A DNA stretch of 51,387 nt, from NCBI GenBank assembly GCA_001574975.1, contig KQ965768.1, forward strand, positions 78,820-130,206, written 5' to 3'. The translations under genes and the position numbers were made by a program. The DNA comes from Gonapodya prolifera JEL478 (lineage: Eukaryota; Monoblepharomycota; Monoblepharidomycetes; Monoblepharidales; Gonapodyaceae). Numbering within the stretch: position 1 is the first letter of the stretch; each line of letters starts with the position of its first letter. Of this stretch, positions 19,128 to 30,510 are shown one piece after another. Under the pieces are notes generated by a model. The model was not told the DNA's origin and made no database searches. It saw nothing but the letters and a program-made list of their open reading frames with translations.

Positions 19128-21065
19128 ATGGGGCTTCCAAGTGATTTCAAAATTATGCGATCTCACGATATGGCCCATCGCACTAATCGTACGGTCCACC
19201 GCCCATCGGTTTTCGAGAGCCTGGCAGAATATGGAGAGGAAGGAGAACGTGATGAGCATTTGCAGGCTACTCGATTGAGGCAAGGATGCGGTACTGCGAA
19301 TCCCACGCAGAACTCGATGATAGGAAGGCCGGAAGCCTTCCACAAAGCAGCTGCCACCTTGCAACTTCCTTTCGAAGTGTGGGCGCTTGTTTTGACCGTC
19401 TCCCACACTGAACCGTCACCTGGATTTCGGACATTCGCAGGACTCAACCCCGAGGACGTGTGGCCCCTCCGGAGAGTGTCCAGGTCGTGGAAGTTTCTCG
19501 CAGAAAGATCATTCTTCCAAATTTTCAATCGCCCTAGTGATGAGTCTGTGAATCTTCGGAACTTGCCAAAGACACTGGAACGTCTGGTTGGAACGGGACA
19601 CCTTCGGAATGCCGCGTCTTTTGCATGGGTTCTCGTTCGAGCTGTTATCTTCGCACCATATAGCTCGTCTATCGACAATGACGGGGTGGTGGCATGTTTT
19701 GTGGACTGCATTCTTGTGGCCTCACGACAAGTTTCTGCAAGGCTCGAGAAGTCCGCATCTGGCGACGCCAAAGCATTCTGCGGAGAAGTACTGAAAGGAG
19801 TATCCCAGTTGCTACTATGTGGCGAGGGGCAGCGTCGACCAAATTCCGTATACGTTGGGGATTTCATTGGCCGCATTCTTATTGGCATAACTTCTCGCGC
19901 GGGCGAAGATTATGACACGCTTGTCCATGCGACCCGATCAGATTGTTTGGCGAGCGGCGGGTCACGTCGCATCCAATCATATCCTGACCTTTTCCGGCGT
20001 CTGGCATTGCACTTATCACGATTTGATGAGTCGAATCCTATAAGCCAGGACGTGCTTCTCCAATCCTGCGATCGGCTCCTCAGTCTCTCACCCGCGAGGC
20101 AAATTTCGCTTCGCGTGGTGGTGAGAGGAGCGCCCGGTGACCCATCGCATCTTGCACACACCATCAACACCATGTGCTCAACGAAGAGCGATGATGACTT
20201 CAGAGTTGCTACGGAGATCATCACAGGGGTTTATCGCGGGACTGAAGTGAATGAGTTGGTGTCGGCTCTCTTGATGATTTTGGACACGAATGAAGAGGCT
20301 GAGAGCGTTGTGGGGGGTCTTCTTGGAGCAGTGAGTTGCCGAATGCGAATTTCTTTCCTCGCCAGCGACTCAAAAAGCTTCTAGCTATTCCCCATCCGGC
20401 CTACAATGACAGGTCATGTGTTGGCGCGAGTGGCGCTCAAGAGCGGTCACCCCAGGAATTGTGTCGGTGGTCTCGTCGTGCAAATGCGGCTTCCGCGGCA
20501 ACTGCTCCCTCAACTCTTCCACGTTTTGGGCGCCATCTCCAACCCCGCCTTTACGACGCACCTTCCCGCTACTATAGAGGAGCTCCGACTTTCACTCACA
20601 GACACTCTCTCCATTTTGCGCAATTGGCCCTCGGCAATCCGCAATGTCGGCCGGGATCTTGTTTCCCCACGACTCAATTCCGGTGCTTGGACTATTGAAG
20701 ACACCGCCGAAGTTCTGCGCGTGCTTTCGACGAACAATCGGGAGCAAGATGCCGCTTGGTGTGTGGTTGAAGCTGAGATGGCCGGATCGCTGTCGAGGCC
20801 CATGCGCGCCGCCCTGCACGGTGCTTATAGACGACGCGCGGAGGACGCTCTCGGATCCAAAGTTTTGGCTCATGACACGCTGCAGGCGCTTGAGTTCCAC
20901 GAAGAGCTTCTTCGTGCGAGCATGGGACTGGCAGAGGGGAAAGTACGGGGAGATGGTGTTCTGCGAAGGATTATGCTGGGGGGTTCGAAGGGTGAAAGCA
21001 GGTTCCGCTGGAAGGACGGTGGGAGAGCACGCCGAGATGATGTTGGCGTTTTTGAAAGACAATGA
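19128..21065 (+). CDS. F-box-like protein, two exons
   Basis: Exon 1 runs from the ATG at 19128 to the donor at 20331 and exon 2 from about 20413-20444 to the stop at 21065. Residues around 80-130 look like an F-box: LQLPFEVWALVLTVS, then LNPEDVWPLRRVSRSWKFLA. F-boxes recruit Skp1 and so link targets to SCF ubiquitin ligases. The rest (about 500 residues) is helical and repeat-like (PKTLERLVGTGHLRNAASF), without leucine-rich or WD repeats, and has no known target. The classical acceptor at 20412 would break the phase by one, while an AAG acceptor at about 20443 keeps it, so the join is uncertain. It ends 57 bp from the convergent dehydrogenase stop. Confidence 0.68.
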
Positions 21066-21122
21066 TGGCAATAACCACTCGCGTATCATGTATTTAAGTA
21101 TATATATGTCATTACGGTCCTA

Positions 21123-22595
21123 TTATTTAGCAGCTCGACGAATACCAGTTCCGTCCAAGACGATTTTGGGTACCCCTTTTGCCAAATAGGGAGGAGGTGC
21201 AAGCATGTCTGGAGTGACCCAACCCGGCTCTTGGGCGAGAAGTTGTGGGATGCGGTTTACCTTTTTGGGCAAACCTTTGTCAGCTCACAGCAACAAACCC
21301 ACAGCTGCATTGAGCGACATGACATACCATTGGTGTGCACGTGAGAACACGCCCCTTGACATCCTTACCCTTGAGCACCATCTTCTCCGGAACGTCACCC
21401 CACGCAGTCACAGTAACGTCCTCGCCCTCGGTCAGGGACGGGTCTTCCCCGAAAATGAATCCCACACTTTCGCACACGACCGTGACGCCCTCGTGCGTGT
21501 CGACAATGCATCGCACCGTGCAGCCCTTGACGCGGCCTGGCTCCACCCATGCGCCAAGCGCCGACGAGTACAGGCGGGTTTTCGCCAAAACGGGAGAGAA
21601 CTCGTGTCGCAGTGTGCCCTCGGCGGGTGTCAGAGACAGGCCGCGGGCGATGGAGTAGACGGCGGGCGAGTCCACGGATGGAGCCGTCAGCGAGGGCTCC
21701 ACAATCTGTGTTTGGAACTCGTCGGGTGTCAGAGTGACGCCCTGGTATTCGGATACTGCGCGGCCATAATCTATCATGTTGACAAGTGACAACCAGCAAG
21801 GTGAGGTGAAGGGAAAGATCTCTCTGACAAGACCAGGTAATGACTCATACCTCGGCAGTCCCACGTGATCGAAGCCTCTATGCGAGACATGTTGATCATC
21901 ATTCCTGCAACAGTCTGCGCCGGAATGCACCAGCCGGTATCGTTGAAACCGGTTCTACACATGTTCAAGAACACGAGTAGTTTTCGTAAGCCAGCAGCTC
22001 AGCTTTTCCACCGCTCAACGCAATGGAGCGAACGAACCCGAGGATGCGAACTCCCTTTGCCTTGGCCTTCTCTTCAAGCTTGGCGGCAGTTTCTGGCACA
22101 TCGCACTCCCATGGAAAAAGCAGTTCCTCTGCAATGCATATGACATCTACGCCACAGTCTATACAGACCGACAGCTGCCCCTCGATTTCTTTGATGAAAG
22201 CGCGGGTGGCGAGCATGATAATGTCTGGTTTCGTTTGACGGATGACGTTGGCAGCGTCTGCAGGATCTCCGATAACAAGATCCGCTACCGATTCTGGCAG
22301 TGCTCCTTTTGGCTGCCCGCCACCGAACCAGGACGCGGCAGTCTCGTTCCCTGCGATAACGTAGCCGACACGCTTGCCTTTCCGCGCGCTGTTGCGGTCG
22401 ATGACTGCGACAATGTCCGCAGAGGCCATGGGCTTTGCCAGCACGGAAATGCCCAGAGCGAGCTGGTTCATGAGGCCGAACCCCCAGAATAGCAAACGAC
22501 ACTGCACAGCGCGAATGCGAGCGATCGCGGTTCAGAGAAAAGCGCAATCCGCACCGCGCTCGCAGCAGACAGCAACGCACCTTGCGCGGCTCCAT
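21123..22595 (-). CDS. 2,4-diaminopentanoate dehydrogenase-like NAD(P)-dependent oxidoreductase
   Basis: A five-residue first exon (MEPRK, start 22595, donor GTGCGT) joins in phase to exon 2 at 22501. That exon has a Rossmann start (LLFWGFGLMNQLALGI), an acidic strand end (DIVAVIDRNSARKGKRVGYV), DIIMLATRAFIKEIEGQL and ICIAEELLFPW. Later exons give ILGTGFNDTGWCIPAQTVAG (join at about 21985/21954), DYGRAVSEYQGVTLTPDEF, and the C-terminus from 21260 (VNRIPQLLAQEPGWVTPDML) to the stop at 21123. This layout (Rossmann domain, EEL.FPW, G.G.N motif, final proline-rich helix) is that of bacterial Ord/diaminopentanoate dehydrogenases, which deaminate a diamino acid in ornithine fermentation. The true fungal substrate is unknown. 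The gene may descend from a bacterium, but it now has introns. It shares a 99-bp promoter with FAM32A. Confidence 0.75.
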
Positions 22596-22694
22596 GTGCG
22601 CTGTTTTGCGTGCGATCGCGGGGGAGGTCCGCGACGTTTGTGGGGCCACTCGAGGGTCTCATTTGGTCAGGCCACTGTTGGTAGCCTCAATCCA
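22596..22694. promoter_or_regulatory. bidirectional promoter, dehydrogenase / FAM32A
   Basis: Only 99 bp separate the start codons of two divergent genes, so both core promoters and 5' leaders must fit here or overlap upstream exons. The stretch is GC-rich without an obvious TATA box. Confidence 0.45.
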
Positions 22695-23397
22695 ATGTTC
22701 GAAATCTACCAGGCGTCGATAGGGGGGAAGCTTAAGCTGAAGGGCGCGGATGCTGCAGGCGTTGTTAAGTGAGTCCCCGGCTCTCCCTCGCTTGCCTGCC
22801 CCAATCGCTCATCTCGGCATCCTTCCATCGGATTCGCTCGCAATTGAACACCTCACACCTGCCCCCCCATTCGATTTCTGAAAGAAAAAAGAAGAAGAGG
22901 TCCAAAGAGGACAAAGAGCGACTGGAGGAGGCGGTGACTCGAACGCTAGAGGAAAGCGGGGACGGTGCTGGAGAATCGAAGCAACGCGAGGCCCCAAATC
23001 CTCCGCCGGTACGGAAGACGAAGGCGGAGCTTGCGTTTGAAGAAGTCCAGAAGAAGAGGGTACGTTTGGCGACTCGGTGTGCTGCCATTGGTCCAGCATT
23101 GGAAAGCCTTCCTGCTCTTTCCGCAGCAACAAGAGCGAATATCAAAGTTGGTGACAAAGAGTCACAAAGACCGCGTCCAGGTACGACCCTCGCTTGCTCT
23201 CGTGTCAGTGAACCTACAGTGACTCTTTGACTCTTCCTTTTTAAATCTTGCGTTTGAAGGAGTTCAATGAACGACTCGAAAAACAGACGGAGCACTTCGA
23301 CATCCCGAAAGGTGAGTTCTAATTTGACTACATTTCGTGTCATCGCCTTCTCAAGCTCTTTTTCTTCTTCTGGCGTTTTACAGTCGGTCCTGGGTAG
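22695..23397 (+). CDS. FAM32A (DUF1754) homologue
   Basis: Five exons join without phase conflict: 22695-22768, 22885-23059, 23127-23180, 23260-23311 and 23384-23397, giving 122 residues (human FAM32A has 112). The family landmarks are all present: MFEIYQASIGGKLKLKG at the N-terminus, a Lys-rich run (KKKKRSKEDKERLEEA), KTKAELAFEEVQKKR in the middle, ISKLVTKSHKDRVQEFNERL and the C-terminal TEHFDIPKVGPG. In humans FAM32A is a small nuclear protein whose C-terminal tail reaches into the spliceosome active site and favours exon ligation. A spliceosomal role here is inferred from that. The gene itself has four short introns. Confidence 0.93.
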
Positions 23398-23632
23398 TAG
23401 TCGAAGAAGACCTCCCACCAATGATTGTTGCACTATTCCACTATTATTACATTTACGAAATCAAAAGAAAATCAACACTGTCACATTTTTCTGTCTGGAA
23501 ATGAATATTGCTTGAAGTTCGGGATGGGATATGTACAACCTCCCCCTCAACACCTCCGCACACAAACTGCATATTGACAAGCTTCGGGATATGCAATAAA
23601 GATTTAATCAGAATAAGTACAAGTGTCACGTT

Positions 23633-25329
23633 CTACAATTGCGCCTTGGCCTTCTTTTTCCCGCCTCCCTCGACCTTCTTCCGCCTCGCCGCGTCCATCT
23701 CCGCAAGGACAAGTTTGGACGGATCCCGGTTGCCGGCGCCAATTTCCCACCAGTTGTCCATCTCGCGCAGCGTCATGGCCCACATGGCCTGTGTGACGGG
23801 CAGGCGCTCGTCGGCGTACTGCTTCAGCACTTGCGCGACCGTTTTGCCCTTTACGAGACCGTCGCGCAGGGCGGGGCCCAGCATGGCGCCGTCTTCGATG
23901 GCGGTCACGGCTGTTGTGGTGTGGTTGGGGTGGGGTTTGGGGCATGAGTTGACGTTAGAAATACGATCGCGCCGAAATTTCGAATCGAGACCCTCACCTC
24001 CACGACCAAGGTATGGGATCATAGCGTGGACGGCATCACCCATGAGGAGAATTCGTCCCTGGAGAGAGTATGGAACATCGGGAAGGTGCTTGAGCCTAAC
24101 AAACAAATGGGACGTTTACTTGTCTGCGGGACTCCCGAATTCTTGCTCTTGAGCTCACCTCCAGACAGTGAAACCAGCGTTCAGGGCGTACTCAAAACTC
24201 TTGGCGAGTACGGGGTTCGCGGCGTGTTCAAGATTGGACATGCGGATACCGATCTCTCGGAGTTGCTCGAACGGCGTTTCTTCGAGCGTTTGACCGGCAG
24301 GAAGGTTCGCGTTTTCCCAGGGTTCTGTACGGAATCAGAAAAGGTTATAGTGGCACCGAGGAAATCGAATCAAGGTACCGAAACTCACTTCGGACTTCCA
24401 AAAAAATGCAAAGCTCGTCGTTTCGGAGGGGGAAGATTCCGGCAGTGCTGTCCTTTGCCAGACTTGTCAAACTTGTACATTCGACGTTTACCATATGGCG
24501 AAGCTTTTCGGTGATGGGGTCCTTGGCGTCCTTTGGAATTCGGGCGAGAAGGTAGATCGAGCCGATGTCTGTGACGACTGGCATGCTCTCAGGGATGTAC
24601 TTCAATCGGAATTGGGAATAAATTCCGTCTAGAAGAAACATCGAGGAAAGAACATCGAGCCCATCAGTAATGTTACACATTTGACGATTACGATATCGAT
24701 TTGAAATCAAGTCTCACCTGAAGCAATGAGGAAATCCCCCTTTGCCGTGGTACCGTCTGCAAAATTAAGCTCCACGCCACCACCGTTCTCCTCCCACTGC
24801 CTCCAGCTGACGATCTGCTTGTTGTACTGAACCTTGTCCTTTGGCAGCGTGTCTATCATGGCTTCCAGAAGCGCCGCGCGCTTCGCCTGTCCAATGTATT
24901 TCCCGACGTCTGATCCTTTTGGCACGACGCGGGACCAGATGGGCCGACCGTCGCCGTAGACGTAGCGAACCTCCTTCAGTTCAGTCACCAAGGGGTCCAC
25001 CTTGTCTCGGATGTTCATTCCCTTATCGCCAAAGACGGCGTCCCATCGTTCACGGTTGCCCCTGTGTGGATATGCTCTGTGAATGGCCAGACACCAGGTT
25101 GGAATCGGGACCCAACTCACAGTGCCAGAGAGTATTGCACACCGACGTGCTCTCCAACGTGTTTCTTCATCTCAAAAAGCTCGTACTCGATCTGAGGTAG
25201 GCTGGGGTCTGAGCCATCGAAGGGAGGAAGGAGCTGCAGATGTCTTCGGATCGACGATGCCGAGCTGATGCCGCCGGGACCGGCGCCAACGATGAGGAAC
25301 TTGACAGTCTTGCGAGGAGAGTTGGACAT
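23633..25329 (-). CDS. FAD-dependent monooxygenase (aromatic-ring hydroxylase type)
   Basis: The start at 25329 opens MSNSPRKTVKFLIVGAGPGG, a GxGxxG FAD-binding Rossmann motif within 22 residues of the start, with no secretion signal. Exon 2 (about 25080-24722) has GKYIGQAKRAALLEAMIDTL and an FADGTTAKGDFLIAS strand that joins DGIYSQFR, the family's DG motif. Further exons carry LLARIPKDAKDPI and IFPLRNDELCIFLEV. The second FAD motif, RILLMGDAVHAMIPYLGRGG, occurs near 24060-24000. The last exon (TAIEDGAMLGPALRD to KKAKAQL) ends at 23633 in a basic, disordered tail. At least five introns are present. Such enzymes hydroxylate aromatic or polyketide substrates with NAD(P)H and oxygen. The substrate is not predictable, and no biosynthetic cluster surrounds it. 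Confidence 0.86.
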
Positions 25330-25545
25330 TGGAAGTGGTGGGATATTTGATCGAATCGTGCGCCCAAATGTACTTCTGAAGGGTAGTTAGCCCGCCAACG
25401 ATTTTTTGACGGCCCGAATCCTTTTTTCGAAAACGGAACATGCCGTCGAAACAACTGCCCCTGATACCTGAATGACTCAAACCAAAAAAAAAATCATTTG
25501 CATTTGCGGGAATACTCTTCTACAAAGGTTCAGCTATCTTAGCTA

Positions 25546-26977
25546 TCAATCTGCAAGTCTCCGGCCAGCACCAGACGACAGTGGTGCACCAGATGGATCG
25601 CGTCGACTCGCAGGCGGGAGCATTGATGTAAACCAGTCGGAGACTCCGGAACTTTCCGGGGGTGCCAGTCCTTGAAGTCCCCCGGAAGCCGTCGTCGGAT
25701 GTTGCTGAGAAACTGTACTCGCCGCAGACCCGAGGAACCCCCCACGTCCATGAGACTCCTGCGCGTTCGGAGGATCCAGTTGAACGATTCGCCCTCCGCG
25801 GCGAACTTGCCTACTTTCGCCTTCGCTCCACCAGCGCCGCCACCCCTGGAGTTCGTTTCCGATCCAGGTGACGACATCCTCGTCGGTATAAGGACGTCGT
25901 TGGTTCAGGACCTTTGCCGCAACAACGGCTCCCGCAAATCCTTGGACCATATGCCGCCATGACTGAACTCCTGCTGTGAGGGACATGATCACTGGGAAAT
26001 AGAGTGGTTGCACGGGGAACACTCCAAACACATTTACTGTGGTGGTTGACGGTTCCAGGAACGCCCAAAGAAAAAGAGTGGAAAGCTCAAGCTGGGGCGA
26101 GAGTGGTCGGAAAAAGGTAGGGTCGTATTTGGCTGCATCAGGATCCCCGGCGGGAAGGATCAGGTTGAGAACAATTTCAGTCGCCAAGATGGTGCCCGCG
26201 GAGATGAGTTGGAGGTGTAAATAGGTATTCGTGCTTGCCCAATCATAAAGCTCCTTCATTCGCCTCTCTGGGGACAATGATCCCCAATTGAGAAACCCTT
26301 CGAATGATGACCCCGTCTTCGCTTCCACCTTCGATCCGTAGTCGAACATCATCCATCCGCGGCGGGCTACATCAAACGTCGACCATCCGAGGACCATGAA
26401 TGATATTGGAATGCGGTAAAGCTGTAGTCGCGGGACGAGGGCGTAGGATGGATGGAATAGGGTGACGGTGGGAGATGGGAAGAGTCCGATCGATTGGACG
26501 ACGTGAATTGAGACACCAGCTGCGATGTGAAACGTTGTGAGAGGATACGAAACCGCGAATGTCTGGGTTACATGTATCAGAGGATGGTAAATGAGAAACA
26601 ACTACGCTTCTCTGGCTCACCTCGGCGTAGCGCTTCAGTGGCCCCAATATTGCGGGAGCGTTGACTCGTGCGATCGCTGCATACGCTGATATTTGTGCTG
26701 TAACACTCGATCCGTCCCCCGACTGTCCGTTCCGCTGGTTTGGCCTTCCCGCATATGGTTGCGAGGAATTCGAGAGTGCGGGCGCTGCCCCATAGCCAGG
26801 TTGAGGATAGTTCATACGCGAAGCCGGCGCTGGAGCAGTATTTGTGGCCCCATCAACATTCATTAGTGTTGCTGGCTGCCACGTGTAACCAGACGAGGGG
26901 GATCCGGGGCCAAGGGTCTGCCCGTCTGAAAGTTGCGTCCAGTACGAGTCTATCGATTGTCCGGTATCGCTCGACAT
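25546..26977 (-). CDS. Derlin/DER1-like membrane protein
   Basis: Exon 1 (26977-26621) encodes a Gln/Pro/Ser-rich disordered N-terminus and ends AIARVNAPAILGPLKRYAE. Exon 2 (26562-25546) joins in phase with TFAVSYPLTTFHIAAGVSI. Several hydrophobic segments follow: LQLYRIPISFMVLGW, LQLISAGTILATEIVLNLI, LSTLFLWAFLEPS, and FGVFPVQPLYFPVIMSLTAG with a GFAGAVVAAKVL end. The FG-x(4)-Q/x-Y-x-P pattern and final glycine-rich helix resemble Derlins, pseudo-rhomboids that move misfolded proteins out of the ER. The chain of about 457 residues is long for a Derlin because both ends are extended and disordered, and the WR motif of Derlins is not clear. A more distant rhomboid-like family is possible. Confidence 0.52.
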
Positions 26978-27070
26978 GGGTGTTTGGGACGATGCGGGAT
27001 TTCTTCCGTTTGGACGGCATCGGCCCGGTTGCTTCTCAAAAGAATCGCCGCTTCACTTCTTCGATTCCCA
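26978..27070. promoter_or_regulatory. bidirectional promoter, Derlin-like / amidotransferase
   Basis: A 93-bp gap between divergent start codons (26977 on minus, 27071 on plus). It must hold both leaders. No clear TATA box is seen. Confidence 0.4.
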
Positions 27071-28198
27071 ATGGTGGCAAGAACCGTTCGGCTTGCATTT
27101 CTCAACGGTGGCCATAATACAGGAGCCTTTTTCGAGAAGCACGGGGGAAGAAGGGACTGGTGAGGATCGGCTCATGGATGGTAGGCGGGATTTGGATTGA
27201 AAGCATATGCTTTTGTTCAGGTTCCAGAGGCTTTTCGAGAAGGCAGCAGCGACTTACTACTCTCATTTAAACCTGGAAATCGACGTGGTGGAATACAACC
27301 CGCTCAATCATGAGTGGCCAAACCTTGACTTCGCGGAGTCCACCACTGAACGTGCGAAGGCAAAGGAAGGCGGGGCTCTGAGTCCACTTTCAAAGGAAGC
27401 AAAGTGGGACGCAATTGTAATCCCTGGGAATAGTTGAGTTGTTCGAGCGGCGTGGTTCATTCCTGCTCTGAATGGGCTTCTTTCGGCAACGAAGGGCACG
27501 GCGTCTACGAAGCAGAGAGCCAACCATGGATTGCGAATCTGTTATCGTTTATGAAGATGGCTTGGGAGGCGACAGAGCTCCCAATTGTAGGAGTGTGTTT
27601 TGGTCACCGTGGGTCTTTCAATCTGAATGATGAGCAAGCAACACGATCATTTCACCTCATACACCAGAGATTATGGCCAAGGCACTGGGTGGGGAAGTTA
27701 CGCTCAATCCGCAAGGACTCGAAGATGGTATTACGGCAATTCGTTTGACTGACGAAGGGCGAAGAATGCTGGGAACAAGTAAGAGCTCCTTCGCAATCAA
27801 TGCTGCTCATCAGGTATTTTGCGTCTTTTGTGATGTTGCGAAAGAAAATTTTGTCATTGGTGACGGTGGAATTCTAGGACGCTGTTATCACCATGCCGGT
27901 GACTCCTGGGATTGTAAACATGGGTACAACGTCCCTTTGCGCTTTCCAAGGGATGCACCTTCCTGGGCGCCTCCTTACTGTCCAAAATCACCCTGAGCTT
28001 ACCGTGCCAGCGACTATTGACGTTGTCTCTACCCATGGAATGGACCAGGCAGCGTTTGAAGCCTGGAGAGAGAGGCAAGTGGAACTGGAACAGAAAGGGT
28101 TGGACGATGTTTGGGTTGGTGGAAAGCTACTGGGGTTCATTCTTCGTGGTGGGAAGTCCATACCAAGCGACGTTGAGTTGGAAACTGGAAAGGTATAA
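27071..28198 (+). CDS. class I glutamine amidotransferase-like protein
   Basis: Five exons in phase. Exon 1, 27071-27159, opens MVARTVRLAFLNGGHNTGAF. Exon 2 starts at 27221 and runs to IVIPGN near 27431. Then come an exon ending in GVCFGH, one from about 27670 to 27812, and a last one from 27879. The triad is present: the nucleophile Cys in GVCFGHQ (codons split by an intron so that H|Q join), and His with Glu in VQNHPELTV. AAHQDAV and an oxyanion-type IPGN are also seen. These match GMP-synthase-glutaminase-like stand-alone GATase1 proteins, which release ammonia from glutamine or act on related gamma-glutamyl compounds. The partner or true substrate is unknown. No signal peptide, so probably cytosolic. 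Confidence 0.86.
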
Positions 28199-28728
28199 GT
28201 GTCGCCCTTCTACTTTATGTGGGATTGAGGTTATTGAGTTGTACACAATAGATTATCTTGTTATGGTAGTCCATTCGGGCTTGCTTTTCGCTTTCATGGC
28301 GATTCTTTTTTGGCTTGGTCTCAAGATTCTTTCGTACTTAATTTTTCTGCACGGATGATGATGTAACTCATCTCCAGGTTGATATCGAACGGCCGAATGA
28401 AAAGTATTAACTCGCGGTTACAGTCACCTGGGTCATTTGCGATATGTTCAGAATTGTCCCGAAAACGACAGGCTTGAGCGATAAACAGTGACTGTTTCAA
28501 CCAGCATACCATCCCCCTTCCTTTTCCCCTCAACCTCAGGGTTCTTCGATTGTCTGTCACGGCGATAATTGTGGTGCTGGGTTAGGGTTTTCTCCTACTT
28601 CCTGCGTGCACAACGATGGGGCGTACAACATATCTCCTAGGATAGTTCAAGCTTCGCGATGTACAACTCAATTCATAATATTCATCATTTCCCGAGACCA
28701 TTACAACAATATCAAGCAATAGATACTG
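28199..28728. other. intergenic region between convergent genes
   Basis: About 530 bp separating the amidotransferase stop from the DPH7 stop. Frames are short and of skewed composition. A/T-rich parts (28200-28360) probably hold the 3' untranslated regions. No gene seen. Confidence 0.5.
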
Positions 28729-30266
28729 TCATCCCACCAAAACCAAATCCCCTGTTCGGTCGTAAAACGAGCATGCACCAACGACTCCGACCTTCCCATC
28801 CCATGAGCGATCATCCCAGGACCAGTCCACACCATACGCCAGCCTCCTTTCACTCCCTTCTACTTCCTCTAATGCACCCCACCGGCACAGCTCTCTCGCC
28901 TTGCCCTCAAGAACGTCAACATCCACTACTGACCATCCCCCTCGCATCAATGCTAAGGCAGCGAGTCCTTTCAACGCCCCACCATGTCCGCTATAAGCAG
29001 TTGGATGCCACCGGGACCTCCAAGCGCCGACTTCGTCATCCCTGGTCCCGTCTCGCAAATTGCTCATGTCCAGATCACACACTACCGACTTTGCACGTGC
29101 ACGAGGTCCCGACGTGCCGAGGACACGAACGTCGTGGAGCATAACATGCTGGTCGTATGACGTGGAGAGAAAATACGGGAGGTTTGGGTAAGGGCTTATC
29201 GACGTGACGCCAGAGGAATGGCTGGGAGTAAAGCGAACGTAATGAGTAGAGTCCCAGGCGTCGTCGAACTTCGCGAAACAGAACGAACCATTCAACTGTC
29301 ACCAGCGGCCTCGAACTCCCTTCCCGTACGTCCCACATCTTAATTAAGGCATCGTCCGCTCCAGAAAGCACCGTGTTTATTCCGCCATCGTCCGTGCCAA
29401 AGGACACACACCACGTTTCAAGTTCGTGAGCTTTCCAGACGCGTACCGGGTTTAGACTAGTAGGTGTCACTGTAAGGACAGCAAGGTGGCCAGAAGAGTA
29501 GCAGGTGGCGATGGAAGGGGTAGCAGTTGCGGTTTGTGAAAGAGAAAGAGAGAGAGCGAGTGGTGGAACAGAAAATTGCTCCGATAAAGGATTGGAGACA
29601 GTTGTACTCTGTTCGAGGGTAGTGTGTTGTGACGATGCTGTGTCCGGTCGGGATCGAACTTGCAGTAGCGAGACAATGCCCGTAGAAGTAGCGACAGCCA
29701 TCATAGGAGAGCTATTTATGGGTTCATGGAACCTTGTATGACAATTGATGCCAAAGGCAAAGGAGGTATCGCGTTCAGAAATATGAAATACTTAAGTTAA
29801 ATCCCGATTCGTTTCTTAAGCGTCACCTTTTATGAATTGTCCTCAGCTCGTAAGACAGTTCCACTCACCATTTCATGTCGAGAACTCCTCCCGAGGTGGC
29901 AGTAGAATGCACTTCGGTACTAGCAAAATTTGTCAAGAGGCGTTTCTCAAGGATCCAATGGATGGCCTTGTTGTAGCTTTGTGTTGTTCTTCACCTTGAC
30001 CATTCGGAGTCTGCCTCCCGGACTGTCTTTCTCAGATGTATTGCCCCATCGCGCACTTGTACCTCCTCTCTCTTGTCGGTACTCTCCGCATTCGTCACGG
30101 CTTTCTCATCCGTGCTCTCGTTTGCGGTTTCCTCGTGTCTCACTTGTTCTTCCTGGAGCTGATAAGTCCCCACGGCAAAAATATCGTGGAATCCGTTTAT
30201 GGGGCAGAATTCTATAGCGTCAGCGAACAGCGGCGTCTGCCATGTCGAAGTTTTGCGGATGGTCAT
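28729..30266 (-). CDS. DPH7: diphthine methyltransferase (DPH7), WD-repeat protein
   Basis: The start at 30266 gives MTIRKTSTWQTPLFADAIEF and AVGTYQLQEE, the usual DPH7 opening. A small exon gives TSGGVLDMKW, then FHEPINSSPMMAVATSTG from about 29742. WD-like blades follow: VWKAHELETWCVSFG and VLSGADDALIKMWDVRE. The C-terminus has HSSGVTSISPYP, YDQHVMLHDVR, then LAYGVDWSWDD and ACSFYDRTGDLVLVG, which is diagnostic. DPH7 removes a methyl ester during diphthamide synthesis on elongation factor 2, in the cytosol. Near 29270-29300 the frame changes between PLVTV and FDDAWDSTHYVRF. Either a very small intron (about 28 bases with GT and AG ends) or a one-base error explains this. It is divergent from the sulfurtransferase gene, 244 bp away. 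Confidence 0.88.
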
Positions 30267-30510
30267 TTTGCGAAGGATGGCTCCGGCGAATTGTCCGCAG
30301 AAACTTCAATGATTCGACGAATGAGGGTACCGGGGTACAGCACACAGTACTTCTTCGCGTACACCAGTACTCCAGTGCAGTCTTCGTCGAAATGTCTCGG
30401 GTTTCGTCTCCATCGCCGAGCATTTTCCAACCTCCCCTCCACGTTGCCAAATCGGCGTCTGCGATCTCCATCATGCGATACCCGCTATCAACAAAACGAC
30501 CTTCGCACAA

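Noticed and set aside
24026-24514. Plus open frame of 162 codons opposite the monooxygenase
   Set aside because: The minus strand carries the FAD motifs and introns of a recognised enzyme here. The plus frame has no motif.
26372-26630. Minus frame reading on past exon 1 of the Derlin-like gene
   Set aside because: It passes over a GTGAGC donor into an intron. The true second exon begins at 26562 in another frame with membrane segments.
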